This document shows, piece by piece, positions 47,740 through 58,688 of a DNA stretch of 64,000 bases. The translations under genes and the position numbers were made by a program. This stretch comes from Kwoniella bestiolae CBS 10118. Its lineage: Eukaryota > Basidiomycota > Tremellomycetes > Tremellales > Cryptococcaceae. The notes under the pieces are model-generated. The model had not been told where the DNA came from and ran no database searches. It saw only the letters and a list, made by a program, of their open reading frames with translations. The DNA is taken from positions 744,001 through 808,000 of the forward strand of contig NC_089244.1 of the NCBI RefSeq assembly GCF_000512585.2, given 5' to 3'. How positions within the stretch are numbered: position 1 is the first letter of the stretch; the number at the start of each line of letters is the position of its first letter.

Positions 47740-48469
47740 CTTGTGTGCCTACGACCAGTGTTAGCTGGGCGGAAGAGATCTAGATCGTGAGAGAACGCAG
47801 AGAACAATGGAGGCGGTTTGATCGTGTTGCATATGCCAAGTGAGTGAGTGAGAGATGTACTGCATAGAAGGATACACTATACACCAGTACCATCATCGAG
47901 CTAGGAGCCATGATATGCTGAACGGTGTCATGTTCCGCTATATGTTCGGCCCGAATCCGGCGTCATGATGGGAGGATGGGAAAGAATAAGAATATCCTCA
48001 ATTGATGTCAGCTTAACTGGCAGAGCTGATCAAACAAACACATGACCCCGCTTGTAGATCCGGAGTCTCCACTTGATGTTGGCTGTCAGTTGAAGATGCC
48101 ACAATCGGTAATATTTGAAAATCTGTCTTGTCTCGTGGCACTCGCATGGTTTTGATCGGGTGAGTGTCGGTGTCTTCAGGGAAAATCCAATCCAAAATTC
48201 GAAAATAAAAAAGTGAATCTATCCTGTGGGTGTTGGGTTACGACTCGACAAAAAGAATTAACAGTGCAACCACGATCATTGATCACTTCGCGTGTGTAGT
48301 GACCTATAAACCATCCTCCTCTTCTATCCTCCTCCTTCTTCAATAAAACACTCAAAATACACCAAAAGGACCACTAGAGTCCACCTCTCTCACTCGAACT
48401 CACCAAAAGCTCACACATACGAGCCCCTTTAAAGTTCTTCTTCAACCCATCAATCACTCGCCGCCCACC
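47740..48469. promoter_or_regulatory. Divergent promoter of polyol DH and ILV2
   Basis: 730 bp head-to-head spacer. A CT/CA-rich ILV2 leader occupies about 48320-48469. No clear operator can be named from sequence alone. Confidence 0.45.
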
Positions 48470-51055
48470 ATGCTTACCCGGCAATCCCGTCTCCTACGCA
48501 CCCTCCCCACCTCCGCTCCTTCAGCATCGAGACTTGTCTCAGCCCCTGCTGTCTCTCAGAGGAGGTACAAGTCCACCGATCGATCGTCCAAACTCCACAC
48601 TTCGTCGACCCAGAATGCTCCTAGAGATGTAGCTCCAAGGGACAGAGGAATGTCGCTCGAGGCTAAAGACAGAGTAAGAGCGCACATCAGAACTCTCCAA
48701 TCCAGCGCTATCACCGGTGCTTCTCCGGCTGTACGACCCGCTCCTGCTCAGCATTTCCAGACTCCCACTCCTGCTCAGACTATTCCCAAGGACACTCCTA
48801 CGTTTGAGAACGAGACTGGACCTCAAATCAAGAATGGTCTTGATTACTCGTGAGTTGGGTTGTCTTTCCCGTCATGTCTCATCACCTTGCTGGCTGGTAA
48901 AGGACCTTCAGCTGATACCCCATTGTTTGTTAGCTTTGTCGGTCTATCAGGTGGTCAAATCTTCCACGAGATGATGCTTCGACACGACGTCAAGCAAGTC
49001 TTCGGTTACCCCGGAGGAGCCATCTTACCCGTATTCGACGCTATCTACAACTCACCACACTTCGACTTCGTTCTACCCCGTCACGAACAAGGTGCAGGAC
49101 ACATGGCAGAGGGATACGCCAGAGTCTCAGGTAAACCTGGTGTTGTCCTTGTCACCTCCGGTCCAGGAGCTACCAACGTCATCACACCAATGCAAGATGC
49201 TTTGTCCGATGGTGTACCAATGGTCGTCTTCTGTGGTCAAGTAGCTACGAATCTCATTGGATCAGATTCCTTCCAAGAAGCAGACATGGTCGGAATCTCA
49301 CGAAGTTGTACAAAATGGAATGTCATGGTCAAGGACATCGCCGAGTTACCTAGAAGAATTAACGAAGCCTTCAAGATCGCCACGACCGGTCGACCAGGTC
49401 CAGTCTTAGTCGACCTACCTAAAGACGTTACCGCCGCTATCCTCCGAACACCCATCCCTGCCAAGTCCGCTCAACCAGGCTCATCACCTTACCTCCCCTC
49501 CAACCCTCTCAACCCTACCAACGCTTCTGCTCCCATACCCGGAGAACCATCCCTGATCGCCGCTGCTGCCAAGATGATAAATGGCGCCAAGAGGCCAATC
49601 GTCTACGCTGGTAATGGTGTTCTCGCTTCCCCAGAGGGACCAAAATTACTCAAACAACTTTCAGAACTCGGTAGCATACCCGTTACGACCACTCTTCAAG
49701 GTCTGGGTGCTTACGATGAAAACGATGAGAAATCATTACATATGTTGGGTATGCACGGTTCGGCTTATGCCAACTTTGCTATGCAAGAGGCAGATGTGAT
49801 TATCGCTCTGGGTGCTAGGTTCGATGATCGAGTGACTGGAAAGGTAGACAGTGAGTATTCAAAACACTCCTCCACCCTGATGTGACATCGTTCTCTGGGA
49901 CTGATGTGTTGACGGATCCTCTGCAGCCTTCGGTCCCGCCGCCAAAGCAGCCGCTCAGGAAGGCACAGGAGGTATCATCCACTTCGAGATCCAACCCAAG
50001 AACATCAACAAGATTGTCGAGGCTCAGATCCCTGTCCTCGGTGATGTCGTTGCTTCCCTTGGTCAACTCTTACCTCAGATCGAATCTGTTGACAGATCAG
50101 CTTGGATAGCAAGATGTAAAGCCAACAAGGAGAGATATCCATTCACCTTCACCCCTTCGTCTGAGGGACAGAAATTGAAACCTCAGGAGGTTGTTCAGGA
50201 GTTGAACAAACAGGCCGAGGTTCTTGGAAGTGAGTGCTCCCTATCTATCACAACATGTTGACACGCTCAACGATTTTCCTAATGCCCGAGGCTCGGATCG
50301 TGACTGATTATTTATCTTTGTCCATTATAGAGGATAAAGTCATCGTCACCACCGGTGTAGGACAGCATCAAATGTGGGCCTGTCAATACTACCGATGGAC
50401 GTCACCTAGATCATGGGTCTCCTCTGGTGGATTGGGAACGATGGGTTTCGGTCTGCCCTCAGCCATCGGAGCCAAGGTTGCTGCTCCCGAGAAAGTCGTT
50501 GTGGATATCGATGGGGACGCCTCGTTCTCCATGACTGCTATGGAATTGGCTACTGCCAGTCAGTACAATATCGGTGTCAAGGTTTTGCTGTTCAACAATG
50601 AGTTCCAGGGTATGGTAGAGCAGTGGCAAGGTGGGTTATAGTTTCCTCTTGTATCGTAAAGACCTTTGATCCGGGAAGAACACCAAGCTGATACTAGTTT
50701 CATAACACGACAGATCTCTTCTACGAAAACCGATACTCCCACACAAGAATGACCAACCCCAACTTTGTGAAACTCTCTGAATCCATGGGAGCCAAAGCTC
50801 TGAGATGCACAAACCTCAAAGACCTACCTGCTATGATGAAGGAGTTCTTGGAGTATGACGGAACGAGACCCATAGTCATGGAATGTATCGTCTCGTCGGA
50901 ACACGTTTATCCTATGGTCCCTGCTGGAAAGGCCTTGCACGAACAGATTGTGAGTTGACCTACTTTGCGATTCTGCCGCGAGAAGGACAAGAACCCTTAC
51001 TGATTATGTTCTGGGAATATAGCTCCACCCCCTCCTTAGGACGAAATCGAATTAA
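48470..51055 (+). CDS. ILV2: Acetolactate synthase catalytic subunit, mitochondrial
   Basis: TPP- and FAD-dependent enzyme for the first common step of valine, leucine and isoleucine synthesis. Exon 1 (48470-48849) is an Arg/Ser-rich mitochondrial presequence (MLTRQSRLLRTLPTSAPSAS). The intron to 48933 joins DYS to FVGLSGGQIFHEMMLRHDVK. Visible motifs are VFGYPGGAILPVFDAIY, RHEQGAGHMAEGYARVSGKP (TPP-activating Glu), VTSGPGATNVITP, QEADMVGISRSCTKWN, GARFDDRVTGKVD, TGVGQHQMWACQYY, SSGGLGTMGFGLPSAIGAK and the TPP motif DGDASFSMTAMELATASQYN followed by NNEFQGMVEQWQ. A last exon (51023-51055) adds LHPLLRTKSN. Length and order match fungal Ilv2. The usual regulatory partner is Ilv6, not in this window. 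Confidence 0.96.
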
Positions 51056-51476
51056 ACGTGATTGATAAGTGGTAAAGAGGAGATATTCGGTGGATAGGAG
51101 CTTTTAGGCTTTTGTGGAAAGTATTTACTATACTTTGCTTGCTTTTGTATCTGGGTGTATATGCATACTTATTATGATCAGATGATCTGAACTCGGACGT
51201 AAATACACTGGATGTTGTTAATGGTTCGTCCCAACCTCCGAGGCTGTCTGATAGGGGGTTCTTCAACAGGCATATACATCATTGACATTAATCACATCAG
51301 GTACGTTAAGTTATCGTTAGGTCGTAAATGGACAAAATTCAGCTATATATGATAGGGTCAGGATTGAATACAAGAGATAAACTATTCCGACACTACATAC
51401 TTCTACACAGATCCGAAACACCACAATGATGATACAGTACAACACCTACAGAATAGAATCCATCCATCCGACCCAT
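51056..51476. other. Convergent spacer, ILV2 and SWT1
   Basis: AT-rich 3' sequence, no gene seen. Confidence 0.5.
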
Positions 51477-53391
51477 CTAATCCAACCTTCTAATCTCCTC
51501 AATCACCTCCCTCAACCCCACCTCACCCTGCGCACCACCATCCACCCCCAACTCGTTGAACATAACCTGTAAAGTGTTCAAACACTGTACAACCTCCCCC
51601 GACCTGATCCTCCTACGTCCCTTGTCCAGAGATGTCGTCCAATCCGTATAGCATTCTATATAACTCATGATAGTCTTGATAGCGCTTATTGATCGAATGA
51701 GGGAGATTCTGAGGTTTGATGAGGGGGGATCACCCTGTTGTTGAAGGGTTTCGTCTAACCTGTTGAGAGTTTGCAATGATATCTTGAGGATCGCGTTGGT
51801 GTCGATAGGTTGATTTGGCGGATGGGGCGGGTCGGGACATTGGAGGAGGAGGGAATGGGCGAAAGGAAGGAGGGAGAGCTGGATGTTGTTGAGTAGTATT
51901 CTTGAGGGACCAATCGAGTTTGTTGTCGGAGTGCGGTTGGACGATGTTGAAGGCGAAGTCGATACTAAATTGGAAGTTGAGCTTGATCTTCTTGATCGTC
52001 TTGTTTTTGAGGGTTTCGTCGGGGATGTCGAATGTGATTGCATTGAAATTGAGCTTGAGCTTGAGGAGTGTCGGTCCATCGGTAGGGAGGTCGGTGAAGT
52101 CGAATTTGGTTGGCGGGATTGCTGGAACGGCGATTTACTTGATGGTATCGGCGTTGTCGGTAGAGATATGGGATGCCATGCTGAGGGAGGGAGAGTGAGG
52201 GAAGTGTTCTGGGGAAGTAAATAGGGATAACGTCGTTCGTCTTCTTGGTGAAGATTACCGTTGATCTGATGGTGAGATGGATCATGCTGAATTTGAGCAA
52301 ATAAACATATGAGCATTGACATATGGTGGAACGTATGTCGGGCCAACAACCGACCAGATCATGATCCATATCCATGTCCATGTCCAAATCATCATCGAAC
52401 ATCTTCCCATTCCGGTGCGCTTGAGAAGGCTCGTCATACTCGTAGATGCTCAGACGATGAACCTCTCTCCATAGTGAATCTGGGAAAGTATCATCTAACG
52501 ACCTGAAGAATCTTGTTAGAGTCATATTTTGCGCTCCAAGTGTTGGAATTTCATTTGCCTCTGCCTATGACGATGAACCATTTTGAAATCTGCTTCAGCT
52601 TTATTCAATGTGGGTGAAGCATACAGTACTCACCTTCACGCTGAGATTCTTATCGTTTGTCCACAATGTCACTTTCGCACCGTGATTTGCGAAGTGGAGA
52701 CAACAATCTAAGATCTGATCATCGTTTTGACCGTGATCCTAAATATTTGCTCGGGTCAATTCGATATGGTAGTACACGAAGAAAAAAATGAATATACATC
52801 TGAAGCTGAACTCACCTTGATCGTTGTATCCCACTTCTCTCTCAGACTTTGACATCTCAATGCTCCTATTCCCGTGAAACGTCTATTGCGATGTACCTCC
52901 AATAACCAGGTGTTCGCAGCTTGGACTAGTCGGCCGAGGCTTATGGGCGATCCGGGTTCTGAAGGTGCTCGAGAGGATTTGAGAGTGTCTAATTCTGTAG
53001 AGCGATATGGTCAGATTTGTAATGACAGATAAGATGAAGCTTGCAATCGAGATGAAACGCATGCAAGGGAGGAAGGGGGATCGCACTCACCATGTATCAC
53101 AATCGAAGGAAGCAGAAATACTAGCGGGCTCGGTCTCACCGCGAGAAGCAAGGTATGTATCGTTCGGATCAGGTTCAAATGCGATATGAAGATGTTGGTA
53201 TCGACCGCGAGGTAGTGAACGGGGATGTCGGACTGAGAATATCTAAAGGTCAGCAACGAGGCATTTCTGGTATACTCAAGTACTCTGTCTTTTCTCAGAT
53301 CCATCTCAATTTAGTCAGCACTCACTGCATGCTCTGGCTCCCATATCATCTCCTCCTCATGCCTCAGCATCATATCGTTGTTTTGGTTCAT
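51477..53391 (-). CDS. SWT1: SWT1-like PIN-domain endoribonuclease
   Basis: Nuclear mRNP surveillance endonuclease family. Proposed first exon 53391-53326 (MNQNNDMMLRHEEEMIWEPE). A 93-base intron then joins in phase to SDIPVHYLAVDTNIFISHLN. The PIN core is complete in acidic residues: the Asp of AVDTNIF, the Glu in HGELDTLK, the Asp pair in QNDDQILDCC and the Asp in WTNDKNLSVK. Further exons carry LGRLVQAANTWLLEVHRN and CQSLREKWDTTIK. A disordered Ser-rich linker follows (an intron with donor GTCGGT at about 52363 joins DMDHDL to HDPSHHQ). The C-terminal helical domain (ILLNNIQLSLLPFAHSLLLQ, then ISLQTLNRLDETLQQQG) resembles the SWT1 HEPN domain. The 5' exon is the least certain part; the domain assignment is firm. 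Confidence 0.82.
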
Positions 53392-53791
53392 ATCCGAGTG
53401 ATTGTTACGGGCGTGTCCAGAGTCATGTTGAGACTGAGCAGTATGTTAAAGATGCAAAGCAGGTATCTCTATCGCCAGATCATAACACAAGACCTAGAAG
53501 CACAGAAGAGAGAACAACAAAAAGCTATCTACCATGAAACGTCCCAAAATATTGTTCTGGTATGTGTGATACTTCGCTCGGTCCTCCTGGTCTCCGCCGG
53601 AAACAGTGCCAAAGGACCCTTAGATAAGGTTTGACGCGCGTGGCAGACCGCCAATCTTAATGTGGCATCTCAGTCCAAACCTCTTCTGAAGCCGTCTTCG
53701 AGCTGAATTTCACTCCTCTCGCACCAAAAAATGATTTAAACCGCATAACGATGCATGGGGAGTTGCGGGAAACCAAAAAGAATCGAAATTC
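53392..53791. other. Spacer upstream of SWT1, downstream flank of the tRNA
   Basis: No supported gene. The plus-strand open frame here (to 53634) has no family features. Confidence 0.4.
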
Positions 53792-53888
53792 CGACGTTGG
53801 CATGATTCGAACATGCGAGCCTGACGGCACGGGTTTGAAGCGATGAACAAGTTCTAGACCCGCCGAATAACCACTATCGCACAACGCC
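53792..53888 (-). tRNA. tRNA-Ser (anticodon AGA) with a 16-base intron
   Basis: Folded by eye on the minus strand. The acceptor GGCGTTG (53888-53882) pairs with CAACGTC (53799-53793), with one G-U and discriminator G at 53792. D-arm CGA...TCG. The anticodon stem CGGGT (53862-53858) pairs with ACCCG (53834-53830). The loop reads C-T-A-G-A-A then intron 53851-53836 then A, so the intron sits between positions 37 and 38 as in eukaryotic tRNAs. The anticodon is AGA. A long variable arm GCC-GTCA-GGC is typical of serine tRNA. The T-arm is GCATG-TTCGAAT-CATGC. Internal B box GTTCGAATC is present. G73 and the long arm both support Ser. Confidence 0.88.
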
Positions 53889-54341
53889 TTGATCGATGGA
53901 AATTCCTTTTACGCAATATCTATCTACCTGAGTCAATTTTCCCCGAGTGGGCGTTCTTCATGTTGGTGGCATGTACATGTACCAGGTAGTAGTCGAAGTA
54001 GGGAATCAGGTCGGTGCAAGGTCTGTAGGAAGGTACGCAAGGTCAACGGAAAGATGTAACATTGTAATCTCAAATGCCAACATGAGCTTGAGGTATCCTT
54101 CCATTTCGTCGTTACCATCAAAATGATGTGTCCGTGCCACTGGAAGTGAGCATTGACGCTTGATCCCGGCCCGTGTTCATCTATTGGCTCTTCCTTCTTC
54201 TTCTCAAACATCAAATGCCAGTCCATTATATAGCCATACATAAATAACATTCCTAGATCATTCCATGAGTCATACGTCCTAGAGCCCGGCTTCTGACCCC
54301 TATTCCTCAATACCTAATTCAACACGCCCGACAAAGCGGCA
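53889..54341. other. Spacer, tRNA to first F-box-like gene
   Basis: No supported gene. Contains the promoter of the gene at 54342. Confidence 0.4.
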
Positions 54342-55558
54342 ATGACTCCCTCCAACGACCTCCTCGTACTCACCTCGTCAGGCGGCAAACAACTTCCCCC
54401 AGACGTCATTCACCACATATTCGGTATACTCGAAGCTCAAGGTGCATGCGGTACCTTGGCAAAGATCCAGTCATGCTCTCAAGTAATGTATCGAGGTGTC
54501 AACCCCTATCTCTATCGACATTTATACCTTCTCAGATCGGTTTTCGAACGACTATTTGGTCTGATCGTTGATAAAGGAAAGCTTGAAGATTTCAACATCC
54601 CTACACAGAAACCTTTCGACGATACAGTTAGATGGATGGAATTGCCCCAGGTGGTTAGGATTCGATCACTTTTCACTCTCGTCAAGAAAATCACTTTGAC
54701 CTTCGATTACAGCTACGAGGATTCGCCAGCCATATTTACGCAAATCTCGACAATCCTCCAATCAGACGAAATTGAAGATGGAGTCATTTTGCCCAACGTA
54801 GTATCGATCAGATTTATCGGATCCAGAGCTTTCCCAATGTACCCATCAAAAGTCACCTCCTTGTTGGGGATCATATCTCGCCCTAAACACCTATGCTTCA
54901 ATCACCTGACGGCATTCGCACCTCTCGATGACGTTCATCGGGCGTATGATACCAAGGAGATCCAGACGATCACCGTTCATCAGGCTCATGAACATCCTGT
55001 ACCGTCCGCTGGGAAGCATGAAGTCAGGATGTCCTACGATGCGAGAAAGTGTGCAGAAGATTGCTCAAATGGGTCCAAGGAATCTGGAAAATGGTGTCCA
55101 AATTGTGAAGGAACTCTAGCAAAACGACGAATGTATTTTGGGGCATTGCTTAATCATGTGCAAGTCGAGGAACTACAGTCCCCCTGTCCAGCTTGGAAGA
55201 TCATTGCGGGTGATGGGATACACAAAGAAAACGCAGAAGGGATCAAGTGCGTGGTAGAAGAGTATCAGAAAGATATAAAGTTGCGTTTACAAAACGCAAA
55301 ACGAGCAACATGGGAAGCACACGAGGGTGATGAACCGGACGATGTTAATTCGGTGACTGAGATGGACGATGGAAGATAGACAAGTGAGGATTCTACAAGA
55401 AGAAGTTCGAATGGTTTCTAAGAGGTCTGAGGGTGATCACATACGAAGAAGAATTGATGGAACCTCCTTGCGAAGTGTGCGGTGGTGAGTTATTCCCTTG
55501 GCGGTGTATGAGCGAAATGAGTGTGGACTGATTATGGAATCATTCAGAGCAAGTCTAA
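54342..55558 (+). CDS. F-box-like family member 1 (frameshift near the 3' end)
   Basis: The main frame 54342-55379 gives 345 residues. The N-terminal F-box-like motif is LPPDVIHHIFGILEAQGACG, then CSQVMYRGVNPYLYRHLYL. Conserved later blocks are RSLFTLVKKITLTFDY, VVSIRFIG, RPKHLCF and VRMSYD. A CPNCEG-type cysteine patch (SGKWCPNCEG) may bind zinc. The frame stops at 55377-55379. The family C-terminus (WFLRGL..., EPPCEVCG) continues in another frame from about 55390 to the donor at 55485, with a last exon 55548-55558 (EQV, stop). The offset is one base lost (or two gained) relative to intact members, so the gene either ends early or is frameshifted. F-box proteins usually link Skp1-Cul1 ligases to substrates; here this is inferred from the motif only. 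Confidence 0.65.
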
Positions 55559-55815
55559 ATTGTGGTCCATGGGACACTACACCATCAAGGCAAGCATGGG
55601 ATGGACCAACGACGGTGTAGATATGGTGGAAGTCGGTGTTTCAATCGCCTTTGTAATGTATCTCTTAATTCTGCTCGATAAGTGTGAAGTACATCACAAC
55701 ACGATATGCATGTCCATATACTCGAATCAATGTCAAAATCGAAGGCCAGACTAACTCGATAAGTGCTCTTAGCATCTGATCAGCCCCTTGTACATATAAT
55801 CAGCAGCAAAACGTT
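55559..55815. other. Convergent spacer between two F-box-like members
   Basis: No gene seen. The last small exon of the minus-strand member may lie here. Confidence 0.4.
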
Positions 55816-56965
55816 TCACTCACCTCCGCAAACCTCACAAGGCGGTTCATTCTCCTCTTCCTCCCTTGTCCTCGTATGACTCAAGACACTCATCAAAGCC
55901 CTAGCCCTCTCTTTCAAGCTCATCGTTTTCTCCTTTTCCTTTCCAGTGTCATCCCCCACCTCTGAACCCTCTGCGTCTCCCAATCGTTCTTCCTCATACT
56001 GCCTGAGCGTTTCTTCCCACCACTCATCTTCAGGCAACTCGTCAATCAACGGTTCAACGTCCTCCAACATCTCCTGGATCGCCTGGCTATCTTCCACTGG
56101 TGACCCCTCCCTACTAGAGCCTACAAGTCTCCATACCCCGCACTCTTCAGATCCCAAGCTTTCACTGGCTTTGATAACTGCATACGCACCCACCCGCATG
56201 ACCTGATCCGCTAATTGATTCTGAGACGTTGCCAAGGACATCCTCACACAATACGCCCTGGCGGGAGGTAAAAAAGCTTTATTGGCGCCGTGGATGATTA
56301 TGTTCTTTAGGTCATCGTGAGACAACAAGTCCATGATCTCTTGAATGTTGTAATCCTCGTGTAACCATTTGACACAGATCTTCTTCGGTCTACACATCTG
56401 ACAGACGAGCTCTACCCTTGGATCAATCGGGATGGGGTCGGAAGGTGTTCCGCTGATACATATCGTCTCTACGTTGGACAGAAGGTTCTCACCATGTAAG
56501 AAGTCTCTTAGTTGAGATGAAGCGTGCAGTTTGATAGGCGGCCAATCGGCTGAGAAGCGCATTGTGACCTTCCGTACCAATGTGAAGAGGCATCGCATAC
56601 ATATAGTCGCGCTGAGCTTCTTTGGTGATCCGGCCTCAACTAGATTCGGGATAGGTGTGGTATACTCCGTAGACTGATAGTCGAAGGGAAGTTTTAGTAG
56701 TCCTTCTTCGCAGTCACATCTCACGAACTGTTGGAAGAATGGGACAAATGCTTGCATAGATATGGACGTGTCGATAGAGGTATGGGGAAGTCAGATGGTG
56801 AAATGCGCTAGATAGTTGTTGTACTTTGCATAATGCGCGGAACTGTCCCTGGATCTCGAGGATGGAGAGGATATGGTGGATGATCTCGATGGGGACGTGG
56901 TCGCCGTTGGACGAGGTGAGGAGGAGAGAGGGGTCGGGTTTGTTTGTCAGCTCGACCGCTGTCAT
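55816..56965 (-). pseudogene. F-box-like family member 2, frameshifted
   Basis: The start MTAVELTNKPDPSLLLTSSN (56965) aligns with the starts of the paralogs; an earlier ATG at 57034 is possible. F-box-like motif VPIEIIHHILSILEIQGQFR, then SSAFHHLTSPYLYRHVHI. Between about 56770 and 56757 the frame changes. The homologous continuation (MQAFVPFFQQFVR, then RCLFTLVRKVTMRFSADW, RPKKICVKWL and YCVRMSLATSQ) is in another frame that runs to the donor at 55823, ending EPPCEVCGG. An acidic stretch (LGDAEGSEVGDDTGKEKEK) precedes the cysteine pair. No splice signals explain the shift, so it is a one-base-class indel: pseudogene or sequence error. Head-to-head with member 3. Confidence 0.65.
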
Positions 56966-57416
56966 GGTGGGTTTGGGTTGGACGCACATCAGCTTGGTGA
57001 GTGTGGGGGAGGAGGGAATGGAGTCGTTGATCAATTACGCTAGGTCAATGGACCTTTGATACAATGTGTAGGAGTAGCACAGTGGGGCAGTATGTTGAAT
57101 GGGATGTGAATGAGATTGGCTCTTTATGTGATACTCGGACTGTAGTGGAGGTGTGTTTCGCATCTCTCGATTATCATCTAGTTACATTGTCATTTTAAGC
57201 TTAAGAGCATATGAAACACCGGGGCCCCAAGAGGGCGCACATGGTCAAATCGTCATCATCACGGCGGAATGAGAATGCGAACCCAAAAACACGCAGAACT
57301 CATTTTGTACACAGCTTCTCACCCACTACAGCTACTGACGTATATCACATCAACTGCTGTCTTTAAAATGGTCGTTCTCTTCGCTACTCCGATGACTGTG
57401 ACCACAAGCGAGAATT
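56966..57416. promoter_or_regulatory. Divergent promoter of F-box-like members 2 and 3
   Basis: About 450 bp head-to-head spacer. No clear TATA box. Confidence 0.4.
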
Positions 57417-58521
57417 ATGGCCACCACGACACCTGATGATCACCTTGTCCCCACTCTCACTTCATTGTCCGGCAAAGTCCTCCCTCCTGAGATAACTCTA
57501 TACGTCCTCTCCATCTTCCAGCGAGAGCGTTCCATCCAAACACTAGCCACCATGAGAAGATGCTCGAGAGACATGTATCGCACCGTCAACCCATTCTTGT
57601 ATCGACACCTTCAGCTGAGTAATCGCACAAGCGCTTTCCTGATGTATCCCATTTTCGAGTCCTACCTCAAACCCCCTTTACCAGCTGAATCAGGAACCGA
57701 TAATCCTTCAATGGTGACCGCTCATTCCAGTGCTGCTAGACATCTGGAGACCTTCAAATTGGTCAAGACAATTACGATAAATTACGGTACGGTACCAGAG
57801 TTCAGGAAACCTCTAAACGAAAATATCAAGCGATTATTTCGCAAAGAACTTCTCTTCCCGAACGTCACGAGTGTATGCCTCATACATCATCCAAGTCAGA
57901 TGTACCTCACTCCATGTACTTCCGTTGATCTCTTGCTGGGAGGATGTCGACCACAGCATGTATGCGTTGATAGAAGTTTCGACAGACGTCTATCATACTT
58001 GGATCTCACCATGAAATTTTATAAGACCCCGAAGGAAATGGTCATTCACGGTGCGGCGGGTCAACTCCTTCCCAATCCGAGTCAGGTCAGAGTTAGGATG
58101 TCATATAGGAAGGGTCCAACGGAGGATGATAAGCCTGAGATGGCTGAGAGATATAGAGCTGAGAAGGCACAGCAGCTGCTCGATACTGCGTATTCTTCCG
58201 GCTATCGGACTTGGAGGGTGGTAGCGAGGAAGGAAGAGGGATACGAGCCGTCAAAAGGAATAAAAGATATTCAGAAGAAGCTGGTGGGAGGGCTGGGAAG
58301 ATTAGAAAAGACTTATATGAAAATGCCAGAGGGGATTGATAAGAGGATGATCAAGAATAGGCTAGATGAGAAACGGTACCTGGTGAATAATCTGGAATGG
58401 GCCATCAGTGATCGGGAGGTAGTGGCTGAACCACCGTGTGCTGCATGTGCGGGTGAGTGCTAGATCAAGAATATCGGGTGGCAGCTTGATTGATGTTTGA
58501 GTTGTTATAGGACGGATCTGA
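57417..58521 (+). CDS. F-box-like family member 3 (intact)
   Basis: Two exons: 57417-58452, and 58511-58521 (last residues Gly-Arg-Ile), for 348 residues. F-box-like motif LPPEITLYVLSIFQRERSIQ, then MRRCSRDMYRTVNPFLYRHL. Later family blocks are FKLVKTITINYG, VTSVCLIHHPSQ, RPQHVCVDRSFD, MVIHGAAGQLLPNPSQVRVR and the C-terminal EPPCAACAG cysteine pair. The 58-base intron breaks the Gly codon after the cysteine pair in phase 1, the same place as in the other members. Without splicing the reading ends two codons on at 58463. No leucine-rich or WD repeats are visible. Function unknown beyond the F-box resemblance. Confidence 0.75.
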
Positions 58522-58688
58522 AGCTTGACGAATATATGAAGGCACGTCGCTTGAAGCATACATAGCTCTGCACGGTGATTGTTACGGGATGTCGATATTA
58601 AGGCACTCATCACCGGTTTGCATGGACCGCTTCATCCGTCCTAGGCTTTTCTCTCTTGATGGAAGTGACAACGCCTGCACAAGAGAAC

